Shown: piece after piece, positions 45,844 through 56,093 of the stretch
Layout: every line of letters begins with the position of its first letter
Numbering within the stretch: the stretch's first letter is position 1
From: SZUA-36 sp963727635
Lineage (GTDB): Bacteria > Pseudomonadota > Gammaproteobacteria > Xanthomonadales > SZUA-36
Assembly (NCBI GenBank): GCA_963727635.1
Contig: CAVSHP010000015.1
Span: 124,001 to 188,000, forward strand
Direction: 5' to 3'
DNA length: 64,000 bases
The notes under the pieces: model-generated
Databases searched by the model: none
Told to the model about the DNA's origin: nothing
Seen by the model: the letters and a program-made list of their open reading frames with translations, nothing else
Program-made: the position numbers and the translations under genes

Positions 45844-47410
45844 ATGTATAAGGTATTTGTCCCGGCAGACACCACCGCCTGTGCTTTGGGTGCAGATGCA
45901 GTTGCCGCAGCAGTGAGCGGGCAGGCAGAGGACCGTGGACTGGATATAACCATCATCCGCAACGGCTCGCGTGGTGTTTTCTGGCTCGAGCCACTGGTGG
46001 AAATCGAAGTGGACGGCGACCGCTATGCTTTCGGACCGGTGAATCACGGTGATGTGGCGGGTTTGTTCGACGCCGGATTCCCCGGGTTAAACGAACATCC
46101 ATTATTTCTCGGCAAGGTGGCGGAGATAGAATGGCTGGCCCGGCAGGATCGCCTGACTTTCAGTCGTGCGGGCTGGATCGACCCGCTGAGCCTCGACGAT
46201 TACAGGCGCGCCGGCGGTTACGAGGGTCTGTCGAGGGCGCTGGAAAAATCGCCCGCGGACATCGTTGAAACCATTGTTGACTCCGGTCTGCGTGGCCGCG
46301 GCGGGGCGGCATTTCCCACCGGCATCAAGTGGCGTACGGTATTGAATGCACCCGCCGATCAGAAATATGTCACTGCCAACGCGGATGAAGGCGATTCCGG
46401 CACCTTTGCAGATCGCTTGCTGATGGAAGCCGACCCGTTCCAGTTGATCGAAGGCATGACGATCTGCGCCATGGCGGTCGGTGCAAGCAGGGGATACATC
46501 TATGTTCGTTCCGAGTACCCGAAGGCGTTGAGGGTGCTCGAGCAGGCCATTGCAACGGCCGAAGCGGCCGGGTTGCTGGGGAAAAATATCCTTGCCAGCG
46601 GGCGTGATTTCCACCTGCAGATCCGCGTTGGTGCCGGCGCCTATATCTGCGGCGAGGAAACCTCGATGCTGGAAAGCCTGGAGGGAAAACGCGGTTTGGT
46701 CCGTTTCAAACCGCCGTTACCCGCGATCGAAGGGCTGTTTGGCAAACCCACGGTAGTCAATAACGTGCTGACACTGGCCGCCGTGACGACGGTACTGGCA
46801 AAAGGCCCGGCGTATTACCGTGATTACGGCAGTGGACGGTCACGCGGAACCCTGAGTGTGCAACTGGCGGGGAATATCCGCCGCGGCGGCCTGGTGGAGG
46901 TCCCCTTCGGCGTTAGCCTGCGTGACCTGGTCGAGGGTTTCGGTGGCGGCAGCGCCACTGGCAGGCCGGTCCGGGCCATCCAGGTGGGCGGCCCGCTGGG
47001 TGCCTATCTGCCGGAATCGCAGTGGGATACCCCGCTGGACTACGAGGCCTTTACCGCCGCGGGCGCAATGCTCGGTCATGGTGGCGTAGTGGTTTTTGAC
47101 GACAGTGTCGATATGCTGGAACAGGCCCGTTTCGCCATGGAGTTTTGTGCGGTGGAATCCTGCGGCAAGTGCACGCCCTGTCGTATCGGTTCGGTTCGTG
47201 GCGTGGAAATTATTGATATGATAGGTAAAAATGAGAACCGGGCAGACCAATCTCCAATTGCTGGAAGATCTGTGTGAAACCATGGAGGCAGGCTCATTGT
47301 GCGCCATGGGTGGTTTGACGCCGATGCCGGTGCGCAGTGCGGTGCAGTATTTCCCGACGGATTTTGCCGACAGGATTGAACATGGAGTGGGAGGCCGGGA
47401 ACATGTCTGA
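45844..47410 (+). CDS. fdsB: NAD-dependent formate dehydrogenase beta subunit (one frame interruption)
   Basis: About 522 codons, NuoF-like, binding FMN, NAD and a [4Fe-4S] cluster. Motifs: GLRGRGGAAFPTGIKW (NADH/FMN loop), NADEGDSGTFADR, GAYICGEETSMLESLEG, KPTVVNNVLT, and ESCGKCTPCRIG (cluster). The frame changes at the run of five As near 47225; with four As the protein continues as LLEDLCETMEAGSLCAMGG to GREHV and a TGA at 47408. The N-terminal extension carries a thioredoxin-like NuoE-related part. The stop overlaps the fdsA ATG by eight bases. Confidence 0.9.
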
Positions 47411-50263
47411 ACTTTACCCGCCACTGGCCGATCTCGGAACGCCAAAGCCGCGTGATGCGGTCACACAGGTTAACCTGGAGATCGATGGCCGGCAGGTCAG
47501 GGTCGATGCAGGCAGTTCGGTGATGCGCGCCGCCGCCATGCTGGGTATTGGTGTGCCTAAACTCTGCGCGACCGACAGTCTCGATGCCTTTGGCTCATGC
47601 CGCATGTGCCTGGTCGAAATCGAGGGGCGCAAGGGCTTGCCGGCGTCATGCACGACCCCGGCGGAAGAGGGCATGGTGGTGCGTACCCGCAGCGGCAAGC
47701 TCGACAAAATACGCAGGAACGTGCTGGAACTCTACATATCCGATCATCCACTGGATTGCCTGACCTGTCCGACCAATGGCGATTGCGAGTTGCAGGACGT
47801 GGCCGCGGAACTGGGTGTCGAAGACAGCCGTTACGGCCTGCACGGCCGCAATCACCAGCAGTCGGCGAAGGACGAATCCAATCCGTATTTCACCTTTGAT
47901 CCGTCGATGTGCATCGTCTGTTACCGCTGCGTGCGGGCCTGTGAGGAAATCCAGGGCACCTTCGCCCTGACGGTGGACGGCCGGGGCTTTGAATCAAAGA
48001 TCTCCGCCGGGCAGATGGAATCCTTCATGGAATCCGAGTGCGTTTCCTGCGGCGCCTGTGTCAACAGTTGCCCGACGGCCGCACTGGAAGACAAGTCGGT
48101 CATCGAACTGGGTCAGCCGCAGCGGAGCACCGTCACCACCTGTGCCTACTGCGGAGTGGGTTGCGCTTTCGAGGTCGAGACCCGCGGTGATGAGGTCGTG
48201 CGCATGACGCCATACAAGGACGGCAAGGCCAATGAGGGCCACGCCTGTGTGAAGGGACGTTTTGCCTTCGGTTACACCAGCCACAAGGACCGCATCACCA
48301 GGCCGATGATCCGTGACAGCATCGATGAGGCCTGGCGTGAGGTCAGCTGGGAGAAGGCAATTGAATTTACCGCCCGTCGATTCCGGGAAATCCAGGCCAG
48401 GTATGGCATCGACAGTATCGGCGGCATTACAAGTTCACGTTGCAGCAACGAAGAAACCTACCTGGTGCAGAAACTGGTGCGCGCCGGTTTTGGCAATAAC
48501 AATGTCGATACCTGCGCGCGGGTCTGTCATTCACCCACCGGTTACGGTTTGAAAACCACGCTCGGCGAGTCCGCCGGCACCCAGGCCTTCGATTCGGTGG
48601 CGAAAGCCGACGTCGTGATGCTGATCGGCGCCAATCCCACCGACGCGCACCCGGTATTCGCCTCGCGTCTGAAGCGCCGGCTCCGCGAGGGTGCGAAACT
48701 GATCGTGGTGGACCCACGCAAAACCGAGCTGGTCGACAGTCCGCACATCCGCGCGGCCCATCACCTGCAACTGTTGCCGGGCAGCAACGTGGCATTTGTA
48801 AACGCGATGGCGCATGTAATTGTCACCGAGGGACTGGCCGATGATGCGTATATCCTTGAGCGTTGTGACATCGAAGCCTGGCGCCAATGGGCGGACTTCA
48901 TCCGTCGTCAGGAGAATTCACCCGAGCAGTTACAGAGCGGTGATGGGTGTACCTGCGGAGACATTACGCGCAGCGGCCAGGCTGTATGCGCAGGCCGGCA
49001 ATGCGGCAATCTATTACGGTCTTGGTGTCACCGAGCACAGCCAGGGCTCGACTGCGGTCATGGGTATCGCGAACCTGGCCATGGCCACCGGCAACCTTGG
49101 CCGTGAAGGTGTCGGTGTCAATCCGCTACGCGGGCAGAACAATGTGCAGGGTTCCTGCGACATGGGTTCGTTCCCGCATGAATTGCCCGGTTACCGGCAT
49201 ATATCCGACCCGCTGGTGCGTGGCCTGTTTGAGACCGAATGGCAGGTCAAACTGCAGCCGGAACCCGGTCTGCGAATCCCCAACATGCTCGACGCCGCGG
49301 TCTGCGGGGATTTTAAAGGTCTGTATTGCCAGGGCGAGGACATCGCCCAGTCCGACCCCAACACCCATCACGTCGAGGCGGCATTGAAGGCGCTCGAATG
49401 CCTGGTCGTGCAGGATATATTCCTGAACGAAACCGCCCGTTTTGCACATGTGTTTTTACCCGGCTCGACCTTCCTGGAAAAAAACGGCACCTTCACCAAT
49501 GCTGAACGGCGGATCTCGCGGGTGCGCAAGGTGCTGCCTTCAAGAAGCGGCAAGGAGGACTGGGAAATCACCGTCGACCTGGCCAATGCTTTGGGTTACC
49601 CGATGGACTACACGCACCCGTCCGAGATCATGGACGAAATCGCCCGGCTGACACCCACCTTCAGCGGTGTGAGTTATGCCAAGCTCGACCGTCTTGGCAG
49701 TATCCAGTGGCCATGTAACGAATCGGCGCCGGAGGGCACGCCAACCATGCACGTCGGCACTTTCGTGCGTGGCAAGGGTTATTTTGCGATTACCGGATTT
49801 GTGCCGACCAGCGAGCGTTCGACACGCCGCTACCCGTTGTTGTTGACCACCGGCCGAATCCTGCAGCCAGTACAATGTCGGCGCACAGACGCGGCGCACG
49901 AAAAACACCGCCTGGGCGGATCAGGATCTGCTGGAGATACACCCGGTTGACGCCGAGGACCGCGGTATCAGCAGCGGTGACTGGGTGGGTATTGCGAGCC
50001 GCGCGGGTGACACGGTATTGCGTGCGGTGGTGACCGAGAAAGTCCAGCCGGGCGTGGTTTATACGACTTTCCATTTCCCCTTGACCGGCGCCAATATCGT
50101 CACCACCGAGAATTCGGACTGGGCCACCAATTGTCCCGAATACAAGGTCACCGCGGTGCAGGCCACGCGTGTCACGCAGCCATCCGAATGGCAAAAACAA
50201 CAAAAGGTTTCAACTCCCGGCAAAAAGATTTCCTGGACAAGGCGAGGGAACTCGGATGCCTGA
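47403..50263 (+). CDS. fdsA: Formate dehydrogenase alpha subunit, molybdopterin (frame-interrupted)
   Basis: About 950 codons, the usual FdsA size. N-terminal [2Fe-2S] domain (CATDSLDAFGSCRMC), the His-Cys cluster region (HPLDCLTCPTNGDCELQ), two [4Fe-4S] ferredoxin-like motifs (CIVCYRCVRACEE and CVSCGACVNSCP), then the catalytic domain starting CAYCGVGCAFEVE with TRPMI and the Mo-ligand region ARVCHSPTGYG, where Cys coordinates molybdenum and His is the conserved neighbour. Frames change near 48925 and near 49865; the C-terminal MopB-binding part reads DLLEIHPVDAEDRGISSGD and FHFPLTGANIVTTENSDWATNCPEYK. The last twenty codons may use another frame. Oxidises formate to carbon dioxide. Confidence 0.9.
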
Positions 50264-50289
50264 GCCGCGTTCAGCATGCTGAAAGTGTC

Positions 50290-51098
50290 ATGATCTGCCG
50301 GACCCATGCGGTTCAGCCGGTGCCGTACTTACTGGGATGAAGGCCGTCTCCATCGTGGCGACGATGACGTGGCCGCGGAAGTGCCGCTTGCATTGACCTA
50401 TAACAAGCGTTCACACGTCGTCATGATGGCCACACCCACGGCGCTCGGGGATTTTGCCATCGGCTTCAGCCTGACCGAAGGCATCATCAAGCGGCCGGCG
50501 GATGTACTGGATATTGTCCGTCCTGACACGTGAGAACGGTCTGGAACTGGCGATGACGGTCAATGAAGATTGCTTTGAACAGCTTGCCGGGCAGCGCCGC
50601 AACCTGGTCGGGCGGACCGGTTGTGGTCTGTGCGGCGCGGAGTCGCTTGAGCAGGCCGTGCGCGCACCGGCAGCCGTGGCCGGCCGGGTATCGGTGAACG
50701 CCACGGCACTTCAGGCAGCCGTGCAGGCACTGCAGGCAAACCAGCCGCTACAGGTGGTGACCGGCGCGGTTCACGGCGCCGCCTGGTGCAATACCGGTGG
50801 TGAGATCCTCGCCGCACGCGAGGACGTCGGGCGTCACAATGCCCTCGACAAACTGATTGGACACCTTGTCAGGACCGGTTTTGATCCGGCTGGCGGCTTT
50901 GCGCTGGTATCGAGCCGGGCCAGTTATGAAATGGTTTATAAAGCCGCCGCTGCGGGTATCGAGTTATTGGCCGCGGTTTCGGCGCCGACGAGCCTGGCGA
51001 TTGATTTTGCCCATCGCAGCGGCATCACGCTGGTTGGCTTTACCCGCCCCGGGCGGCACAATGTCTACACATTTGAAAGCCGTATCACGGAAGCCTGA
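50290..51098 (+). CDS. fdhD: Formate dehydrogenase accessory sulfurtransferase FdhD/FdsC (frame-interrupted)
   Basis: About 268 codons. FdhD carries sulfur from IscS to the molybdenum cofactor of formate dehydrogenase. Seen: AAEVPLALTYNKRSHVVMM, TALGDFAIGFSLTEGII, the sulfur-relay GRTGCGLCGAES (CxxC), REDVGRHNALDKLIGHL and SSRASYEMVYKAAAAG. Frame changes lie near 50325 and 50515. The start is uncertain; ATG at 50290 (MICRTHAVQPVPY) is the best match to the family N-terminus. In the operon it sits between fdsA and fdsD as in other fds clusters. Confidence 0.87.
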
Positions 51099-51121
51099 AT
51101 ATACACCGCGGAGTAGGGAGC

Positions 51122-51337
51122 ATGGCACGCAGCGAGACAGATCACCTGGTATCGATGGCGAACGACATCGCCGCCAACCTTGGTTTCGAGGCTGACGCGG
51201 ATGCCCGCATCGCGGATCACATCAATCGATTCTGGGCGCCGAGGATGCGCAGGCTGCTACTCGAATACGTCGCAAACGATGACCGCGGCCTGTCCGACGT
51301 GCTGTTAAAAGCCCTGGAAAAACTGCACCAACAGTGA
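51122..51337 (+). CDS. fdsD: Formate dehydrogenase delta subunit
   Basis: 71 residues. Small helical protein with the family signature LVSMANDIAANLGF, ADHINRFWAPRMRRLLLEY and DVLLKALEKL. FdsD is required for active FdsGBA enzyme, probably in cofactor insertion or stability. GGAG site directly before the ATG; its TGA overlaps the mobA start (GTGATG). Confidence 0.9.
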   Translation: MARSETDHLVSMANDIAANLGFEADADARIADHINRFWAPRMRRLLLEYVANDDRGLSDVLLKALEKLHQQ

Positions 51338-51954
51338 TGCAGGACCGACCGGCAGGTGTGATACTCGCGGGTGGCCGGTCCAGCCGTATGGGTGGCACAC
51401 GCAAGGCATTACAGGAACTTGGTGGACGAACCCTGCTGGCGCACGTCTGTGAGCGGTTGCGGACACAGGTACAACCGCTGTTGCTCAGTTGCGAGGGTGA
51501 AACCAGCGATTTTGATGCTTTTGGCCTCGACCTGGTGCCGGATCTGCTGCCGGGATTTCGCGGCCCTTTGACGGGTCTGTACTCCGCGCTGCAATATCTT
51601 TCTGAAAGGGGCCACGGCAACGGCGTATTGTTGTGTCCGTGCGACGCGCCCTTCGTTCCGGATAATCTCGTAATGACTTTGCTCGAGGAGAGCCGGGAAA
51701 AGATACGTCCGGTGGTCGCCGTTTCCTGGCAGGGTGTGCTGCAACCCACGTTTTCACTGTGGCAGACACAGCATCTGCCGGTGATCAGGGCAGCCGTGGT
51801 CGAGCAGGGCATCGGCGGTCTCAAACAGGTCCTGCTCTCGATGCCGCACAGGATCATTGAATGGACGGCCATGGATCCGCCGCCGTTCTTCAACGTCAAT
51901 ACGCCTGAAGATATGCAGACAGCCACGCGATGGCTTGACCGCATGCAGACATGA
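51337..51954 (+). CDS. mobA: Molybdenum cofactor guanylyltransferase MobA
   Basis: 205 residues. The nucleotidyltransferase motif AGVILAGGRSSRMGGTRKAL binds GTP; GFRGPLTGLYSALQYL and LLCPCDAPFVPDNL (metal Asp) follow, then FFNVNTPEDM at the C-terminus. MobA attaches GMP to molybdopterin to form the bis-MGD cofactor used by formate dehydrogenase. ATG at 51337 overlaps the fdsD stop, so it belongs to the fds operon. Confidence 0.9.
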   Translation: MQDRPAGVILAGGRSSRMGGTRKALQELGGRTLLAHVCERLRTQVQPLLLSCEGETSDFDAFGLDLVPDLLPGFRGPLTGLYSALQYLSERGHGNGVLLCPCDAPFVPDNLVMTLLEESREKIRPVVAVSWQGVLQPTFSLWQTQHLPVIRAAVVEQGIGGLKQVLLSMPHRIIEWTAMDPPPFFNVNTPEDMQTATRWLDRMQT

Positions 51955-52001
51955 CAGCATGATGAGAAATGGTTTAATTCCTCCGCGAAAGGTACAAAAC
52001 A

Positions 52002-52527
52002 ATGCATAAAGACGCTGATTTTATCGCCTTGAATATCGCTGTCCTGACACTGTCGGATTCGCGCACATTCGAAACCGATACCTCCGGCCATTTTCTGGAA
52101 GATTCCCTGAAAAGCGCGGGTCATCACCTGGCTGCGCGTGAGTTGATCAAGGATGAGATTTATACCAGCCGGGCCATGGTATCCGCCTGGATCGCCGATC
52201 CGGGCATCGATGTCGTGATAACAACCGGTGGCACCGGTCTGACCCGGCGGGATTCTACCCCCGAAGCCCTGAAGCCATTGTTCGATCAGACCATCGAAGG
52301 TTTTGGTGAATTGTTCCGCCAGATATCATATGGCGAGATTGGTTCATCCACCGTGCAGTCGAGGGCGCTGGCCGGTCTCGCCAACCAGACCCTGATTTTT
52401 TGCCTGCCCGGTTCGACCGGGGCCTGTCGTACCGGTTGGGAGCGCATACTGCAAGGAGCAACTGGACAGCAGTCACCGTCCGTGTAATTTTGCCGCGCAG
52501 ACACGTTCGGGTGCAAAGCTGTTATGA
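52002..52527 (+). CDS. moaB: Molybdenum cofactor biosynthesis protein MoaB (frameshift near the 3' end)
   Basis: About 174 codons. MoaB/MogA-type molybdopterin adenylyltransferase fold: IAVLTLSDSRTFETDTSG, VVITTGGTGLTRRDSTPEAL, FGELFRQISYGEIGSS and NQTLIFCLPGSTGACRTGWE. The frame as given stops at 52487, but the neighbouring frame continues with EQLDSSHRPCNFAAQ, the normal MoaB ending, to a TGA at 52525 that overlaps the moeA ATG. A single-base error near 52458 explains this. Confidence 0.88.
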
Positions 52528-53716
52528 GCATGATCAGCGTTGCTGAAGCGAACGCGCGCCTGCGCAGCTTTCACCGTGTCCTGGTCGAAAACGAAACGGT
52601 CGGATCTGCAGGACTGTCTCGGACGTGTGCTGGCATCGGATATCATCTCCGCCATCAATGTCCCGCCGGCAGACAACAGTGCAATGGATGGTTATGCGCT
52701 GCGGCGCGAAGACTGGCGTGGACCGGACCAGGCCCTGGAAATCAGCCAGAGGATCACCGCCGGCTCACCGCCCGGCGCGCTCAAACCCGGAACTGCCGCA
52801 CGAATATTTACCGGTGCGGAAATCCTGCAGGCGCGGACATCGTGGTGATGCAGGAGAAATGCACAAGCGATGGCCGACCACGTCTGGATCGATGCCGTGG
52901 GTGAAGCTGGAGCAAATATCCGGCCGCGGGGCCAGGATATCAGCCGCGGTTCACCGTTCTCAAAAGCGGACACAGGTTGAGGCCCCAGGACCTGGGACTG
53001 ATAGCCTCGCTGGGGATCGGGAAATTGAAGTAGAACGACGACTGAAAGTTGCGATTATTTCGACCGGTGCAGAACTGGTGGAACCGGGTAGCCAACTCGA
53101 ACCCGGCCAGATTTACAACTCAAACCGCTACATGTTGCAGGCGCTGCTTGTAAACTGGGGGTTCGAGATCGTGGATTTTGGCATCACGGCGGATGATCCA
53201 AAAATCATCAGCGAGGTCATGTCTGACGCCAGCCGCCAGGCGGATGTCATCATTACCACCGGTGGTGTTTCCGTCGGCGAGGAGGACCACGTCAAGGCGG
53301 TGGTTGAATCACTCGGTCATATCGACCTCTGGCGGGTTGCTATCAAACCCGGTAAACCATTCGCATTCGGTGACGTCCTCGGCACACCCTTCCTCGGTCT
53401 GCCCGGGAACCCGGTATCCGCATTCGTAACGGCCCTGGTCATGGCCCGGCCGTTTCTGTTCGACTGCCAGGGTGTCAGTCATCGCCGATATTGTGCCGCT
53501 CCGGCAAAAAGCGCTGTTTGACAAAAAGGGCAGCATCCGGCAGGAATATATGCGTGCCCGCATGGCTGCAGAGGGCGTGGAGATATTTGAGCAAGCAAAG
53601 CAGCGGCGTGCTGTTTTCAACCAGTTGGGGCGATGCCCTGGTGGTGCAAAAACCCGCAGAAGATATCGTACGGGGTGAACAGCGTTGACGTGATCCCCTA
53701 CGTGTTGTTCAACTAA
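52524..53716 (+). CDS. moeA: Molybdopterin molybdenumtransferase MoeA (frame-interrupted)
   Basis: About 398 codons. Inserts molybdate into adenylylated molybdopterin. Blocks in order: MSMISVAEANARLRSF, LGRVLASDIISAINVPPADN with SAMDGYALRR, ARIFTGAEI, VAIISTGAELVEPG, GQIYNSNRYMLQAL, VIITTGGVSVGEEDHVK, VAIKPGKPFAFG and FLGLPGNPVSAFVT, then a C-terminal GDALVVQKPAEDIV segment ending VDVIPYVLFN. Frames change near 52600, 52840, 52960, 53475, 53600 and 53690. Overlaps moaB by four bases. Confidence 0.87.
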
Positions 53717-53735
53717 ACCCAATCGGAGTCGCCAA

Positions 53736-54639
53736 ATGGAATCGATATTCAACCGTCTGCCTTCAGGTCTAATCCTCCTCGATGGCGGCATGGGCCAGGA
53801 ACTGATCAACCGTAAAGCCTCGGGGCAGGGTGTGTTGTGGTCGGCAAAAGCCCTGTTTGACAATCCCGCGGCAGTGCAGGCTGTCCACGAGGATTACATC
53901 CGTGCCGGCGCCGATGTCATCACCACCAACTCCTATGCCTGCATACGCAACAATTTTGAACCTGAGGGTCTGCTGGACCGTCTCGGTGAAATGAACCGCC
54001 TGGCCGCCATGCTGGCGCAGGCAGGCGAGAGACAAAGTCGGTAAAAAGGTATTGATCGCAGGTTCAATGGGTCCCCAGAACGGCAGTTACCGTCCTGACC
54101 TGGTGGGTTCGTATGATGAAACCGAGGCGCTTTACCGTGAACAGGCCGCGTTCCTTGCACCCTATGTCGATCTGTTTATCTGTGAAACGATGTCATGTAT
54201 CAAGGAAGCACGCGCCGCGGTGACTGCTGCCATGTCGACCGGAAAACCGGTCTGGCTGTCGTGGTCGATCGAGGACTCGGGGGCGGCAAATCTGCGCAGT
54301 GGTGAATCCATCCGCGCGGCATGGAATGATATTGATGGCATGGGTGTCAGCGCGGTACTTTTGAATTGTTCGCCACCGGAAGCCATCAGCAAGGCTTTAC
54401 CGGAACTGGTTTCGCTGAGTGATGTCCCGGTGGGCGCCTACGCCAACGCCTTCACACCGATACCGGAAAAATGGGATTTTCACGGTGAAACATCCATACC
54501 CCCATCGAGGACCGACGTCACGCCACAGGCCTACGCCGGGCACGCCGCCAACTGGCAGGCAGCAGGCGCACGTATCATCGGCGGTTGCTGCGAAGTCGGT
54601 CCGGCACACATTGAGCAACTGAACAGAACGTTGAGGTAA
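53736..54639 (+). CDS. Homocysteine S-methyltransferase family protein (one frame interruption)
   Basis: About 301 codons. N-terminus LILLDGGMGQELINR, GADVITTNSYACIRNNF, then after a frame change near 54035: VLIAGSMGPQNGSYRPDL, VDLFICETMSCIKEA, VLLNCSPPEAI (first zinc Cys) and GARIIGGCCEVGPAHI (zinc Cys pair). The enzyme transfers a methyl group from S-methylmethionine, betaine or a similar donor to homocysteine. 19 bases after moeA, next to serine and folate one-carbon genes, which suggests a link to C1 metabolism. The donor is not determined. Confidence 0.85.
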
Positions 54640-54775
54640 GCAAGCCCGGAGACCCCCCTTGCCACCACACGATAACAAACCCGCAGCGGTAAAATACATG
54701 TTTGTTCCATCGCCGCTTGACGTACAATTCGTATCTCGACCTGCCTTCCGCCATTCGTTTTGAGTTGATCATCAC

Positions 54776-55954
54776 ATGTACAAAATCCGAACCTACAATA
54801 ACCTGGCCGCCAAGGGCCTGAACCGCTTCCGTAACGACAGATACCAGGTCGGTGCGGACCTGCCAAACGCAGATGCCCTGATGCTGCGCAGTCAGAAACT
54901 GCACGATGAAATCGTCGATGCCAGTGTTTTGGCTGTGGCGCGGGCGGGTGCGGGTGTGAACAATATTCCCGTGACCGACTACGCGCAACGTGGCATCGTG
55001 GTGTTCAATACACCCGGGGCCAATGCCAATGCGGTCAAGGAACTGGTGGCAGCGGCCTTACTGCTCGGTTCCAGGGACATCTTCGGCGGTATGAGCTATG
55101 TACAGAGCCTGGGTGAAGTCCATGACAGTGCACAGATGCATAAATTGCTGGAGGCGAACAAGAAACGTTTTGCCGGTTCGGAAATTGCCGGTACGACACT
55201 GGGTGTCGTGGGTCTCGGTGCGATCGGTGCGCTGGTTGCCAATATGGCGCTTGAACTGGGGATGACGGTCGTAGGTTATGACCCGGCAATTTCCGTCGAA
55301 TCCGCCTGGCGTCTTTCCAGCCGGGTACAGAAAATGGACAGCCTGCAGGCACTGGTCGGTAGTTCGGATTTTGTCACCCTGCACGTACCCGCTATCCCGG
55401 CTACCCTGGGACTGATCAACGAGGATATCCTCGCACGTTGTAAACCGGGTGCGCGTCTGCTCAATTTTGCGCGTGATGAAATCGTCGACCTGCCGGCCGT
55501 GATCAAGGCCCTCGACAGCCGGCGGTTGTCGGCCTACATCAGTGATTTTCCCCATCCGGAACTGCTCGGAAGAAAGGATGCCCTGCTGCTCCCGCACATC
55601 GGCGCCAGCACCAGTGAAGCCGAAGAGAATTGCGCCGTGATGGCGGCGGATCAACTGATGGATTTTCTCGAGAACGGCAACATCAGGAATTCGGTCAACT
55701 ATCCCGATACGCACATGGCGAGAAACGCCGGGTACCGGATTTCCTTCTGTAATGAAAATGTCCCCAAGGTCCTCGGCCAGGTATTGACCGTATTGGCCGA
55801 CCACAACCTGAACGTTATTGACATGGTCAATCTCAGCCGGGGCGACTTTGCCTACAGCATCATCGACGTGGAAAACGAACCGGGTCCGGACGTGCTGCTC
55901 GCCATCAATGCGGCACAACATGTCATCAGGGCCAGGCTGCTGCCACCGGTGTGA
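54776..55954 (+). CDS. serA: D-3-phosphoglycerate dehydrogenase paralogue with ACT domain
   Basis: 392 residues. D-isomer-specific 2-hydroxyacid dehydrogenase: RAGAGVNNIPVTDYAQRG, NTPGANANAVKELVAAALL, the NAD-binding TLGVVGLGAIGALVAN, GYDPAISVESAW, RLLNFARDEIVD and LLLPHIGASTSEAEEN (catalytic His). The C-terminal 75 residues are an ACT domain (NVPKVLGQVLTVLADHNLNV) that usually senses serine. It differs from the E. coli-type SerA at 60858 and forms the first step of serine synthesis or a related 2-hydroxyacid reaction. Precedes formate-THF ligase. Confidence 0.85.
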   Translation: MYKIRTYNNLAAKGLNRFRNDRYQVGADLPNADALMLRSQKLHDEIVDASVLAVARAGAGVNNIPVTDYAQRGIVVFNTPGANANAVKELVAAALLLGSRDIFGGMSYVQSLGEVHDSAQMHKLLEANKKRFAGSEIAGTTLGVVGLGAIGALVANMALELGMTVVGYDPAISVESAWRLSSRVQKMDSLQALVGSSDFVTLHVPAIPATLGLINEDILARCKPGARLLNFARDEIVDLPAVIKALDSRRLSAYISDFPHPELLGRKDALLLPHIGASTSEAEENCAVMAADQLMDFLENGNIRNSVNYPDTHMARNAGYRISFCNENVPKVLGQVLTVLADHNLNVIDMVNLSRGDFAYSIIDVENEPGPDVLLAINAAQHVIRARLLPPV

Positions 55955-56030
55955 GAATACCCGGGGATTCCGGCACATCCCGGCTTGAGAGATTGGGACT
56001 CACGGGGGTTCCGCACAATATTTTTTATTC

Positions 56031-56057
56031 TTGCCTGGCAGAGATTCACGGTATATT
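56031..56057 (+). promoter_or_regulatory. Candidate promoter of formate-THF ligase gene
   Basis: TTGCCT (56031) and TATATT (56052) with a 15-base spacer, 37 bases before the fhs ATG. The spacer is shorter than ideal. A GC-rich stem at about 55962-55985 just upstream may terminate the preceding gene. Confidence 0.3.
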
Positions 56058-56093
56058 GCTGCCCATAGAATATTAAAATCCGGAAAAAACAAC